From Alphaproteobacteria bacterium (GTDB lineage: Bacteria; Pseudomonadota; Alphaproteobacteria; VGEJ01), in NCBI GenBank assembly GCA_016869335.1, contig VGEJ01000153.1:1-6498 (forward strand): a stretch of DNA of 6,498 nt, written 5' to 3'. The position numbers were made by a program, and so were the translations under genes. The notes under the pieces are model-generated. The model was not told where the DNA came from and searched no databases. It saw only the letters and a list, made by a program, of their open reading frames with translations. Below are positions 1 through 6,365 of this stretch, one piece after another (position 1 is the first letter of the stretch; each line of letters opens with the position of its first letter).

Positions 1-1
1 T

Positions 2-439
2 CAAGGGTTTAGCGCCGACAAGGGCGTTGTCGATATCCAGGCGAGCATCGACCGACTCCGCAAGACGGCGGGCTGCACCGGCAAGGTCGGCGCGGTCGGT
101 TACTGCCTCGGCGGCTACCTCGCCTACCTCACGGCGACCCGCACCACGGCGGATTGTGCCGTCGGCTACTACGGCGTGGGCATCGAGGGCCAACTCGGCG
201 AAGCGGCGAAGATCCGCGGCCGGCTCATGCTCCATGTCGCGGAGAAGGACCAGTTCTGCCCGCCCGAAGCGCAACAGAAGCTGCGCGCGGGCTTGGCCGG
301 GAACGCGCGCGTGACACTCCACGCCTACCCCGGGGTCGATCACGCCTTCGCCCGCCCGGGCGGCCAGCACTACGACAATGCCGCGGCCGACTTGGCCAAT
401 CAGCGCACCACCGCGTTCCTCCGCTCCAACCTGACGTGA
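2..439 (+). CDS. dienelactone hydrolase family protein, 3' part (start lies outside the window)
   Basis: This is the C-terminal 145 residues of an alpha/beta-hydrolase of the dienelactone hydrolase family. The frame is open from the left edge, and an internal GTG at 176 is not the start. The family's cysteine triad is visible: the nucleophile elbow GYCLGG carries Cys35 (numbered from base 2), the acid is Asp83 in VAEKD, and the base is His114 in GVDHAF. The family is usually about 220-250 residues, so roughly 80-100 N-terminal residues are missing. Members hydrolyse cyclic esters such as dienelactone, an intermediate of chloroaromatic breakdown, in the cytoplasm. Many chromosomal members have unknown substrates, and nothing here fixes this one. 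Its stop lies 14 bases before qorA, and the probable qorA ribosome-binding bases overlap that stop, so the two are likely co-transcribed. The family call is firm; the substrate is unknown. Confidence 0.92.
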   Translation, partial: QGFSADKGVVDIQASIDRLRKTAGCTGKVGAVGYCLGGYLAYLTATRTTADCAVGYYGVGIEGQLGEAAKIRGRLMLHVAEKDQFCPPEAQQKLRAGLAGNARVTLHAYPGVDHAFARPGGQHYDNAAADLANQRTTAFLRSNLT

Positions 440-453
440 GGCCATTAACGCCC

Positions 454-1431
454 ATGCGCACCAAAGCCATCCGCATCTACAAGACCGGCGGCCCGGAAGT
501 TCTGACCTGGGAGGAGACGGATGTCGGCGAGCCCGGGCCCGGCGAGGCCCGCGTCCGCCATAGCGCCGTCGGCCTCAACTACATCGACTGCTACGTCCGC
601 ACCGGGCTCTACCCCGCCCAGTTGCCCGCCACGCTGGGCTTCGAGGGCGCCGGGGTGGTGGAGGCCATCGGTACCGGAGTGCGAGAGGTGGCAGTGGGCC
701 AGCGCGTCGCCTACGCCACCGGACCGCTGGGGGCCTACGCAGAGCGGCGGGTGATGCCGGCCGACAAGCTGGTAGCGGTGCCCGAGGGCATCACCGATGC
801 CCAAGCGGCGGCGATGATGCTGCAGGGCATGACCGCGCAGTACCTGATCCGCCGCACCTTCCCCGTCGCGTCCGGCCAGACGATCCTGGTCCACGCCGTG
901 GCCGGCGGCGTCGGTCTGATCCTCTGCCAATGGGCACACCATCTCGGCGCCCGGGTCATCGGCACGGTCAGCACCCAGGCCAAGGCCGCCCTGGCGCGCG
1001 CCCACGGCTGCGCCCACCCGATCGTGCTGACCGATGAGGACTTCGTCGCTCGGGTGAAGGCGATCACCGGCGGCGCGGGCGTGCCGGTCGTCTACGACTC
1101 GGTCGGCAAGGACACGTTCATGAAGTCGCTCGACTGCCTGGCCCCGCTCGGGACGATGGTGCTGTTCGGGCAGTCATCGGGCCCGGTGGCGCTGCTCGAC
1201 CCCGCGGTCTTGGTGCAGAAGGGCTCGCTGTTCCTGACCCGTCCGAGCCTGTTCACCTACGCCGGCGCGCGCGAAGACCTGATCGCGACGGCCAACGATC
1301 TGTTCAGTGCGGTGCGCTCGGGCGCGGTGAGGATCGAGGTCAACCAGACCTTCCCCCTCGCCGAGGCGGCGGCCGCCCACACCGCGCTCCAGGCCCGGCG
1401 CACCACGGGCTCGACCGTCCTCCTGCCGTAG
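454..1431 (+). CDS. qorA: NADPH:quinone oxidoreductase, zinc-independent MDR family
   Basis: This is a complete 325-residue medium-chain dehydrogenase/reductase, close in length to E. coli QorA (about 327), which reduces quinones with NADPH in the cytoplasm. The N-terminal GroES-like domain carries NYIDCYVRTGLYP (42-54). The Rossmann domain carries the nucleotide-binding HAVAGGVG (147-154), followed by GARVIGTVST (165-174). VVYDSVGKDT (212-221) and QKGSLFLTRPSL (255-266) match QorA closely as remembered. No structural or catalytic zinc cysteine cluster is present, as expected for the quinone reductase branch. The ATG was chosen because homologues begin just before KAI; a GTG at 436 is in frame but would add six unconserved residues. 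A GAGG at 438-441 lies 12 bases upstream, a somewhat long spacing, and overlaps the preceding stop, so coupling to that gene is plausible. The physiological substrate remains inferred. Confidence 0.94.
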   Translation: MRTKAIRIYKTGGPEVLTWEETDVGEPGPGEARVRHSAVGLNYIDCYVRTGLYPAQLPATLGFEGAGVVEAIGTGVREVAVGQRVAYATGPLGAYAERRVMPADKLVAVPEGITDAQAAAMMLQGMTAQYLIRRTFPVASGQTILVHAVAGGVGLILCQWAHHLGARVIGTVSTQAKAALARAHGCAHPIVLTDEDFVARVKAITGGAGVPVVYDSVGKDTFMKSLDCLAPLGTMVLFGQSSGPVALLDPAVLVQKGSLFLTRPSLFTYAGAREDLIATANDLFSAVRSGAVRIEVNQTFPLAEAAAAHTALQARRTTGSTVLLP

Positions 1432-1438
1432 CGGCGCC

Positions 1439-2293
1439 GTGACCGAGCGCGCCCCACGGCCGCGCCGAAGCCTCCTGTTCATGCCGGGGCTGCGGCCCGA
1501 GATGTACGCCAAGGCAGCGGCGACCGGCGCCGACCACGTGTGCGTCGATCTCGAGGACGCCGTGGTGCCGGCACGCAAGGCCGAGGCCCGCGAACTGACG
1601 ATGCCGCTGTTCGCGCTGGCGCCGCCGTGGCCGCGCTCAGTGCTGCGGGTCAACAACCTGCGCACTCCCGATGGGCTCCGCGACATCCTGGCCGTGCTCG
1701 AGCTCCCCGCCCCGCCGGAGGCGGTCATGCTGCCCAAGGTGGACTCCGCGGCCGAGGTGCGCTGGGCCGATGAGCTCCTCGCCCGCGCGCGGCGTCCCCT
1801 CGAACTCTACGCGATCATCGAGTCGGCCGAGGGCCTCGCGGCGGTGCACGACATCGCCGCGGCGACGCCGAGGCTCACGACGCTCCTGTTCGGGGCGGTC
1901 GATCTCTCCGCTTCGCTCGGTTGCGAGAACCGATGGGAGAGCCTGCTCTACGCCCGCGGCCGCGTCGCCCACGCCGCAGCCCGAAGCGGCATCGAGGTGA
2001 TGGATGTCCCCCACCTCGACCTCGACGATGAAGCGGGCCTGCGCCACGATGCCGCCGCCGCCAAGGCCCTCGGGTTCTCCGGCAAGGCGGCGATCCACCC
2101 CCGCCAGATTCCGATCATCCACGAAGCGTTCACGCCTACCGCCGCGGCCATCGCCCAGGCCCAGCGGGTTCTGGCGGCGTTTGCCGCCGATCCCACCGGC
2201 CTCGTCGTGGTTGATGGCAGGCTGATCGAGAAGCCCGTGATCCGCGCGATGGAGCGGACCGTAGCGCTCGCCAAGGCAGCCGGCGCGCTCTAG
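1439..2293 (+). CDS. CoA ester lyase, HpcH/HpaI aldolase / citrate lyase beta-subunit (CitE-like) family
   Basis: This 284-residue protein has the full motif set of the CitE/malyl-CoA lyase TIM-barrel family, which cleaves or forms 3-hydroxyacyl-CoA esters with Mg2+. RSLLFMPG (10-17) is the usual first strand. VDLEDAV (36-42), Arg70 in VLRVNN, LPKVDSAAEV (98-107), Glu128 in IIESAEGL, Asp155 in FGAVDLSASLG and GFSGKAAIHP (212-221) follow in order. Glu128 and Asp155 are the expected metal ligands. The GTG start is 7 bases after the qorA stop; the next in-frame ATG (1481) would cut through RSLLF, so GTG is preferred although no good Shine-Dalgarno precedes it. No citrate lyase alpha, gamma or citG/citX partner is present, so a stand-alone enzyme such as citramalyl-CoA or malyl-CoA lyase, or a thioesterase, is more likely than a true citrate lyase subunit. 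The exact substrate cannot be read from the sequence. It converges on rho. Confidence 0.9.
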   Translation: MTERAPRPRRSLLFMPGLRPEMYAKAAATGADHVCVDLEDAVVPARKAEARELTMPLFALAPPWPRSVLRVNNLRTPDGLRDILAVLELPAPPEAVMLPKVDSAAEVRWADELLARARRPLELYAIIESAEGLAAVHDIAAATPRLTTLLFGAVDLSASLGCENRWESLLYARGRVAHAAARSGIEVMDVPHLDLDDEAGLRHDAAAAKALGFSGKAAIHPRQIPIIHEAFTPTAAAIAQAQRVLAAFAADPTGLVVVDGRLIEKPVIRAMERTVALAKAAGAL

Positions 2294-2317
2294 CTACCAA
2301 CCACCCTCGGCCGCTGC

Positions 2318-3574
2318 TCAGGTGTTCATCGAGTCGAAGAACTCCGAGTTCGCTTTGGTCTGCTTGAGCTTGTCGAGGAGGAACTCCATCGCGTCCACCG
2401 TCCCCATCGGCGACAGGATGCGGCGCAGCACCCACATCTTGGCCAGCGTGCCTTTGTCGACCAGCAGCTCCTCCTTGCGGGTGCCGGACTTGGTGATGTC
2501 TATCGCCGGCCACGTGCGCTTGTCGGCGAGCTTGCGGTCGAGAACGACCTCCGAGTTGCCGGTGCCCTTGAACTCCTCGAAGATGACTTCATCCATGCGG
2601 CTGCCCGTATCGATGAGCGCGGTCGCGATGATGGTCAGCGAGCCGCCCTCCTCGATGTTGCGGGCTGCGCCGAAGAAGCGCTTCGGCCGCTGCAACGCGT
2701 TCGAGTCGACGCCGCCCGTCAGCACCTTGCCCGAGGACGGCACCACCGTGTTGTAGGCCCGCGCCAGCCGCGTGATCGAGTCGAGCAGGATCACCACGTC
2801 GCGCTTGTGCTCGACCAGGCGCTTGGCCTTCTCGATAACCATCTCGGCGACCTGGACGTGGCGCACCGCAGGCTCATCGAAGGTCGAGGAGACGACCTCG
2901 CCCTGCACCGAGCGCTGCATGTCGGTGACTTCCTCTGGCCGCTCATCGATCAACAGCACGATGAGGTAGACATCGGGGTGATTCGTCGCCAGGGAGTGCG
3001 CGATGTTCTGCATCAGCATGGTCTTGCCGGTGCGCGGCTGGGCCACGATCAGCGCCCGCTGGCCCTTCCCGAGCGGCGCGATCAGATCGATCACTCGCGC
3101 CGATCGATCACTCGTCGCCTTGGAGTCGAGCTCGAGCTTCAGCATCTGAGTCGGATAAAGCGGCGTTAGGTTGTCGAAGTTCACCTTGTGGCGGGCGTGC
3201 TCGGGTTCCTCGAAGTTGACGCAGGTGATCTTGAGCAGCGCGAAATAGCGCTCGCCGTCCTTGGGCGCCCGGATCAGGCCGTCGATGGTGTCGCCCGTGC
3301 GCAGACTGAAGCGGCGTATCTGGCTGGGCGAGACGTAGATGTCGTCGGGTCCGGGCAGGTAGTTCGCCTCGGGCGAGCGCAGGAAGCCGAAGCCGTCCTG
3401 CAGGATCTCGATCACGCCGCCGCCGGAGATCTCGATCTCCTTGTCGGCGAGTTGCTTGAGGATCGCGAACATCATGTCCTGCTTGCGCAGTGTGTTCGCG
3501 TTCTCGACTTCGAGCTCTTCCGCGTAGCTGAGCAGCTCGGTCGGCGATTTCCGTTTGAGTTCCAGGAGATTCAT
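2318..3574 (-). CDS. rho: transcription termination factor Rho
   Basis: This 418-residue protein is the hexameric RNA-dependent ATPase that ends transcription at C-rich untranslated RNA. Its numbering runs almost in register with the 419-residue E. coli protein. The N-terminal helical domain (1-47) is followed by the primary RNA-binding fold with DGFGFLR (60-66) and GPDDIYVSPSQIRRF (75-89). Walker A is PRTGKT (180-185), with Lys184. Other motifs are LLIDERPEEVT (207-217), Walker B VILLDSITR (261-269) with Asp265, the Q-loop SSGKVLTGGVD (280-290) and the R-loop near 322-328. There is no long N-terminal insertion of the actinobacterial kind. Residue 179 is Gln where I recall Pro in most relatives. 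The ATG was chosen because Rho proteins begin MNL and because GAGGAA lies 7 bases upstream; the upstream extension to 3634 is unconserved. It lies 219 bases downstream of hemJ and probably has its own promoter. No intrinsic terminator is visible. Confidence 0.98.
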   Translation of the reverse strand: MNLLELKRKSPTELLSYAEELEVENANTLRKQDMMFAILKQLADKEIEISGGGVIEILQDGFGFLRSPEANYLPGPDDIYVSPSQIRRFSLRTGDTIDGLIRAPKDGERYFALLKITCVNFEEPEHARHKVNFDNLTPLYPTQMLKLELDSKATSDRSARVIDLIAPLGKGQRALIVAQPRTGKTMLMQNIAHSLATNHPDVYLIVLLIDERPEEVTDMQRSVQGEVVSSTFDEPAVRHVQVAEMVIEKAKRLVEHKRDVVILLDSITRLARAYNTVVPSSGKVLTGGVDSNALQRPKRFFGAARNIEEGGSLTIIATALIDTGSRMDEVIFEEFKGTGNSEVVLDRKLADKRTWPAIDITKSGTRKEELLVDKGTLAKMWVLRRILSPMGTVDAMEFLLDKLKQTKANSEFFDSMNT

Positions 3575-3581
3575 GGGGCTG

Positions 3582-3598
3582 TTCCTCGCCTGCGAGGA
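3582..3598 (-). promoter_or_regulatory. rho ribosome-binding site inside a perfect inverted repeat
   Basis: On the minus strand, GAGGAA (3587-3582) lies 7 bases before the rho ATG and decides that start. The same bases form the right arm of TCCTCGC-AG-GCGAGGA (3598-3583), a perfect 7-base inverted repeat. In RNA it could fold as a 6-base-pair stem with a CAGG loop that covers the Shine-Dalgarno. The repeat is seen directly. That it limits translation of rho is inference; a strong GC stem in a GC-rich genome can also arise by chance. Confidence 0.6.
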
Positions 3599-3648
3599 TG
3601 GACCGGTCTCGGTCGGAGGGAACCGCCGGGGCACCCAGTTGCCGGGGG

Positions 3649-3700
3649 CCGCGAAACCGCGCGGTCAGGTCATCGGGTATGTCGAGGGGGGCGCGGGTCT
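3649..3700 (-). promoter_or_regulatory. rho leader: C-rich, G-poor tract and a small hairpin
   Basis: In the transcript sense, the 40 bases from 3700 to 3661 contain 20 C and 8 G, including a run of six C. This is the kind of unstructured C-rich RNA that Rho loads on. It is followed by CCGCG-CGGTTT-CGCGG (3664-3649), a 5-base-pair hairpin without a U run, so it is not an intrinsic terminator. Only a two-codon ATG-ACC-TGA reading occurs in the tract. Autogenous control of rho by termination in its own leader is known in E. coli and has been reported in Caulobacter, so this tract is a candidate site. The composition is seen; the function is inferred. Confidence 0.35.
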
Positions 3701-3729
3701 AAGCTGATCCGGCCGCTGGCTGTAGCCAA

Positions 3730-3758
3730 ACAATCGACCAACGCCGGCGATAAGTCAA
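3730..3758 (-). promoter_or_regulatory. candidate promoter of rho
   Basis: On the minus strand, TTGACT (3758-3753) matches the -35 consensus at five of six positions. It is followed after 17 bases by GATTGT (3735-3730), which keeps the important A2 and T6 of the -10 box. The region is clearly less GC-rich than its surroundings. Transcription would begin near 3723, inside a small inverted repeat TGGCT-AC-AGCCA (3728-3717), giving a leader of about 150 bases. This would let rho be expressed apart from the heme genes. The -10 box is weak, so the call is tentative. Confidence 0.4.
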
Positions 3759-3793
3759 ACAGAGATTTGGTTACGGGCTCGCGAACGTCAAGG

Positions 3794-4240
3794 TCACAGC
3801 GGCTTGACAATGACCGCCACGACGATGATCACCATCAGCAGCGCCGGCGCCTCGTTCACAAAGCGGTAGAAGCGGGCCGAATGATGATTGCGGCCGGCGG
3901 CGAAGGCCACTTGCCAGTGCGTGAAAGCGCCATGCAGGGTCCCGAGCGCTCCGAGCGATAGGAGCTTGACCCAGATCCAACCACTCGCCCAATCCACCAC
4001 GCCCGGCGTCGCGAGCAGCAGCACGCCGAACAGGACCGCCGCAGCCATCGCCGGGTCCATGATGCCGCGCCGCAGCCGCCGCTCCATCACCACAAACAGC
4101 GCCGCCTGCGGCGCGTCGGCGGCCAGCCCGGCGTGATAGACGAACAGTCGCGGCAGGTATAGGAGTGCTGCCATCCATGCGATTACGGCGATCACGTGCA
4201 GCGCCTTGATCCAGAGGTACACCTCGACGAGAAGGCTCAT
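3794..4240 (-). CDS. hemJ: protoporphyrinogen IX oxidase, HemJ type (integral membrane)
   Basis: This 148-residue, mostly hydrophobic protein has the pattern of HemJ, the oxygen-independent-type enzyme that oxidises protoporphyrinogen IX to protoporphyrin IX in the inner membrane of many bacteria lacking HemY or HemG. The opening WIKALHVIAVIAWMAALLYLPR (10-31) is characteristic and carries conserved His15 in the first membrane segment. Further hydrophobic segments lie at about 65-80, 88-107 and 131-147, giving four in all. WVKLLSLG (90-97), with Lys92, and the ending RFVNEAP (126-132) are also family-like. Its ATG overlaps the hemH stop by four bases (ATGA), and no strong Shine-Dalgarno precedes it, so translation is probably coupled to hemH. 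Standing beside ferrochelatase and HemE supports the assignment, since older annotations call this family hypothetical or CopD-like. No terminator is evident between it and rho. Confidence 0.94.
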   Translation of the reverse strand: MSLLVEVYLWIKALHVIAVIAWMAALLYLPRLFVYHAGLAADAPQAALFVVMERRLRRGIMDPAMAAAVLFGVLLLATPGVVDWASGWIWVKLLSLGALGTLHGAFTHWQVAFAAGRNHHSARFYRFVNEAPALLMVIIVVAVIVKPL

Positions 4241-5280
4241 TCACGACCGGCCAGGGCACAGCCGTTCAGGCCATCCGGACAGGTGCGCGGGCCGGTAGCG
4301 GCCCACACGCCCGCCCGGCCAAGGACTCCGCGCACCAGGCGCGCGAGCGCGCTGATATAGACCGCCGCAGTGCCGAGTGCCGCGACCCGATGGTAGGCGG
4401 GAACGCCGCAGCGTTCGGCGAGCGCGCGGCACTCCTCGTCCAGCTCGACCAACGTTTCCGCGTGCTCCGAGACGAACGCGATCGGCACCACCACCAGCGC
4501 TTTGCCATCCCGGCCGGCGCGCGCGATCTCGGCCACGGTGGAGGGCCCGATCCATTGCAGCGGCCCGACACGCGACTGATAGCATACGCTCCAGTCGAGT
4601 GCCTGCCCGTTCGCGGCGAGACCCTGCGCCACGGCCCGCGCCGTGGCCTCAACCTGCCACTGATAGGGGTCGCCACGCGCAACGATCTTCTCTGGCAGAC
4701 CGTGCGCCGAGAACAGGACCCGTGCATCACCGGCTGACCGCAGGACTGCCGCCGTGGCCGCCACGTGGGCTTCTATGAACTCGGCAATGACCGGATAGCA
4801 GCACACCGCCGTCGTCGGACAGGCAAGTCCCGCGGCCCGAGCCACGCGCCGCCACTCGGCAAGTGAGGACCCGGTGGTCGTGGTCGAGAACTGGGGATAG
4901 AGCGGCAGCAGAACGATCTCGTCCGGCTGCCACGCCGTAAGCGCGTGCGCGACGGCCGCGGCGCGCGGGTGCCAATAGCGCATCGCCGGCACCACGCGGA
5001 CTTCGCCAAGGTCGGCGAGCGCCAAAGCCAGTGCCGCCGCCTGGTCTTCGGTGTGGGCGAGCAGCGGCGACCCGCCACCCAGCCGGGCATAGATCGCGCG
5101 CGCCGTCCCGCCGCGGCGGTAGGCGATCAGTCGCGCCACCACCCAGCGGAGTGCACCAGGCACCTGAAGGATCGCCGGATCGCTGAACAGGTTGGTCAAG
5201 AAGGGCGCCACGGTGCCTAGTGAATCGGGCGCGCCAAGGTTGAATAGTACCACGGCCGTGCGCCGAGCCGGGGTCGTCAT
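4237..5280 (-). CDS. hemH: ferrochelatase (protoheme ferro-lyase)
   Basis: This 347-residue protein inserts Fe2+ into protoporphyrin IX, the last step of heme b synthesis. FNLGAPDS (13-20) opens the first domain. LLPLYPQFSTTTTGSS (124-139), SAHGLPEKIV (191-200) with catalytic His193, YQSRVGP (234-240) and SEHAETLVELDEE (271-283) with Glu275 are the family signatures. The neighbouring hemJ produces protoporphyrin, which argues for a protoporphyrin rather than a coproporphyrin ferrochelatase. The start ATG overlaps the hemE stop (ATGA) and the end overlaps the hemJ start in the same way. An oddity is the C-terminal tail after about residue 325, which carries Cys334 and Cys341 in CPDGLNGC; together with Cys160-Cys161 this resembles the cysteine sets of [2Fe-2S] ferrochelatases, although the animal-type ligand position (STTTTG, 132-137) has Thr. 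Whether a cluster is bound is unknown. Confidence 0.97.
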   Translation of the reverse strand: MTTPARRTAVVLFNLGAPDSLGTVAPFLTNLFSDPAILQVPGALRWVVARLIAYRRGGTARAIYARLGGGSPLLAHTEDQAAALALALADLGEVRVVPAMRYWHPRAAAVAHALTAWQPDEIVLLPLYPQFSTTTTGSSLAEWRRVARAAGLACPTTAVCCYPVIAEFIEAHVAATAAVLRSAGDARVLFSAHGLPEKIVARGDPYQWQVEATARAVAQGLAANGQALDWSVCYQSRVGPLQWIGPSTVAEIARAGRDGKALVVVPIAFVSEHAETLVELDEECRALAERCGVPAYHRVAALGTAAVYISALARLVRGVLGRAGVWAATGPRTCPDGLNGCALAGRE

Positions 5281-6341
5281 CGCGCGCTTGCACTCCGCAC
5301 CAAGGCGATCAGCTCGGCAATATGCTCAGGCGGTGTTTCCGGGACGATGCCGTGCCCAAGGTTGAACACGTGCGGCCGGCCGCGCCAAGCCCCGATGATG
5401 CGCTCGACCTCCGTTCGCAGCGCCGCGCCTCCCGTCACCAGAGCATAGGGGTCCAGGTTGCCTTGCAGCGGCGTCTCAGGGGCCAGCTCCCGCGCCGCCC
5501 AGGCTGTGGGGACAGCAGTATCAAGGCTCAGCACGTCAACGCCGCTCTCCCGCGCGAACTGCGCAAGCATAGGACTGGCGGTTCGCGAGAAGCCGATCAC
5601 CGGGATCCCTGGATGGGACAGATGCACCCGCTCGACGATGGCGGTGACCGGAGCGATACACCACTGTTCATACGCCGGCGATGGCAGGACACCCGCCCAG
5701 CTGTCGAACAGCTGAACCGCATCCGCCCCGGCGTCGATCTGTGCTCCCAGATACTCTGCCGTCACGTCAACTAGCAGTCCGATCAACTGTCCAAAGGCTG
5801 GTGCATCCTCGTGAGCCCAGCGTCGTGGCGTCGCGAAATCGCGGTTCCCACGACCCTCGACCATGTATGCCGCGACCGTCCAGGGTGCGCCGGCAAATCC
5901 CAACACCGCCGTCTCAAGCGGCAAGGACGCACGCAGGCGCCGAACCGTCTCGTACACCGGAGCCAGGCGATCGTGGACACCCGCTGCGGCCAGACGTTTC
6001 ACGTCGCCTAGGGTGCGAATTGGTTCAAGAACCGGTCCCTCCCCGGCCTGATACTCGACGCGCTGGCCCAGTGCGTCGGCAACGAGCAGGATATCCGCAA
6101 ACACGATCGCCGCATCGAGACCATACCGTCGAACGGGCTGCAGGCTGACCTCGAACGCAAGCTCTGGGCGATAGCATAGGTCAAGGAAGTCACGCGCTTC
6201 CGCACGGACCTGCTGGTACTCGGGCAGATAGCGTCCGGCCTGACGCATCAGCCAGAGCGGCACCGGATCGACTCGGGCACCCCGCAGCACCCGGACAAGC
6301 GGGGAATGGATGACGCGCTCCATGACCGCTGGGTTCATCAT
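5277..6341 (-). CDS. hemE: uroporphyrinogen decarboxylase
   Basis: This 354-residue cytoplasmic enzyme removes four carboxyl groups from uroporphyrinogen III to give coproporphyrinogen III. It has the usual family length and all signature residues: LMRQAGRYLPEY (31-42) with the substrate-binding arginines, FADIL (81-85) with the catalytic Asp83, GAPWTVAAYMVEG (151-163) with Tyr159, LFDSWAG (211-217) with Ser214, and FNLGHGI (326-332) with His330. The start is one of two tandem ATGs (6341 or 6338); a later ATG at 6323 is possible but has no ribosome-binding site. No in-frame start exists for at least 29 bases upstream. The purine-rich Shine-Dalgarno is 19 bases from the first ATG, too far for direct use, and is instead well placed for a four-codon reading frame that ends on the hemE start. 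It is the first visible gene of the hemE-hemH-hemJ operon. Confidence 0.97.
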   Translation of the reverse strand: MMNPAVMERVIHSPLVRVLRGARVDPVPLWLMRQAGRYLPEYQQVRAEARDFLDLCYRPELAFEVSLQPVRRYGLDAAIVFADILLVADALGQRVEYQAGEGPVLEPIRTLGDVKRLAAAGVHDRLAPVYETVRRLRASLPLETAVLGFAGAPWTVAAYMVEGRGNRDFATPRRWAHEDAPAFGQLIGLLVDVTAEYLGAQIDAGADAVQLFDSWAGVLPSPAYEQWCIAPVTAIVERVHLSHPGIPVIGFSRTASPMLAQFARESGVDVLSLDTAVPTAWAARELAPETPLQGNLDPYALVTGGAALRTEVERIIGAWRGRPHVFNLGHGIVPETPPEHIAELIALVRSASAR

Positions 6342-6365
6342 CGTTGATTCATGCCGGCTATCCTT
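6338..6365 (-). promoter_or_regulatory. Shine-Dalgarno plus four-codon minicistron overlapping the hemE start
   Basis: On the minus strand, GGGGAAGGA (6369-6361) is followed after 8 bases by ATG at 6352, which opens the reading ATG-AAT-CAA-CGA-TGA (Met-Asn-Gln-Arg, stop). The TGA (6340-6338) overlaps the first hemE ATG as ATGA, the same junction used twice further down the operon. The arrangement is seen directly. That ribosomes initiate at the minicistron and re-initiate at hemE is inference; the alternative is that hemE simply tolerates a 19-base spacing. Confidence 0.4.

Noticed and set aside
154..453. In-frame upstream extension of qorA by 100 residues
   Set aside because: It lies over the dienelactone hydrolase gene in another frame, lacks any quinone reductase homology, and family members start at the ATG at 454. 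It is open only because of high GC content.
445..1017. Minus-strand reading frame of 190 codons inside qorA
   Set aside because: The composition is rich in Gly, Ala and Arg as expected from the complement of a GC-rich gene, and the sense strand is clearly a complete enzyme.
3575..3634. Twenty-residue N-terminal extension of Rho from an upstream ATG
   Set aside because: Rho proteins begin MNL, the ribosome-binding site is 7 bases before that ATG, and the extra residues look like translated leader.
3649..3664. CCGCG hairpin in the rho leader as an intrinsic terminator for hemJ
   Set aside because: The stem is only five base pairs and is followed by C and G, not a T run.
3188..3961. Long plus-strand reading frame of 257 codons opposite the start of rho and the rho leader
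   Set aside because: It is antisense to certain rho sequence, spans its leader, and has no recognisable domain. It is a shadow of GC-rich codon use.
3771..4259. Minus-strand 162-codon frame overlapping hemJ in another phase
   Set aside because: It is very rich in Arg and Gly with no membrane pattern, whereas the hemJ frame has four membrane segments and family motifs.
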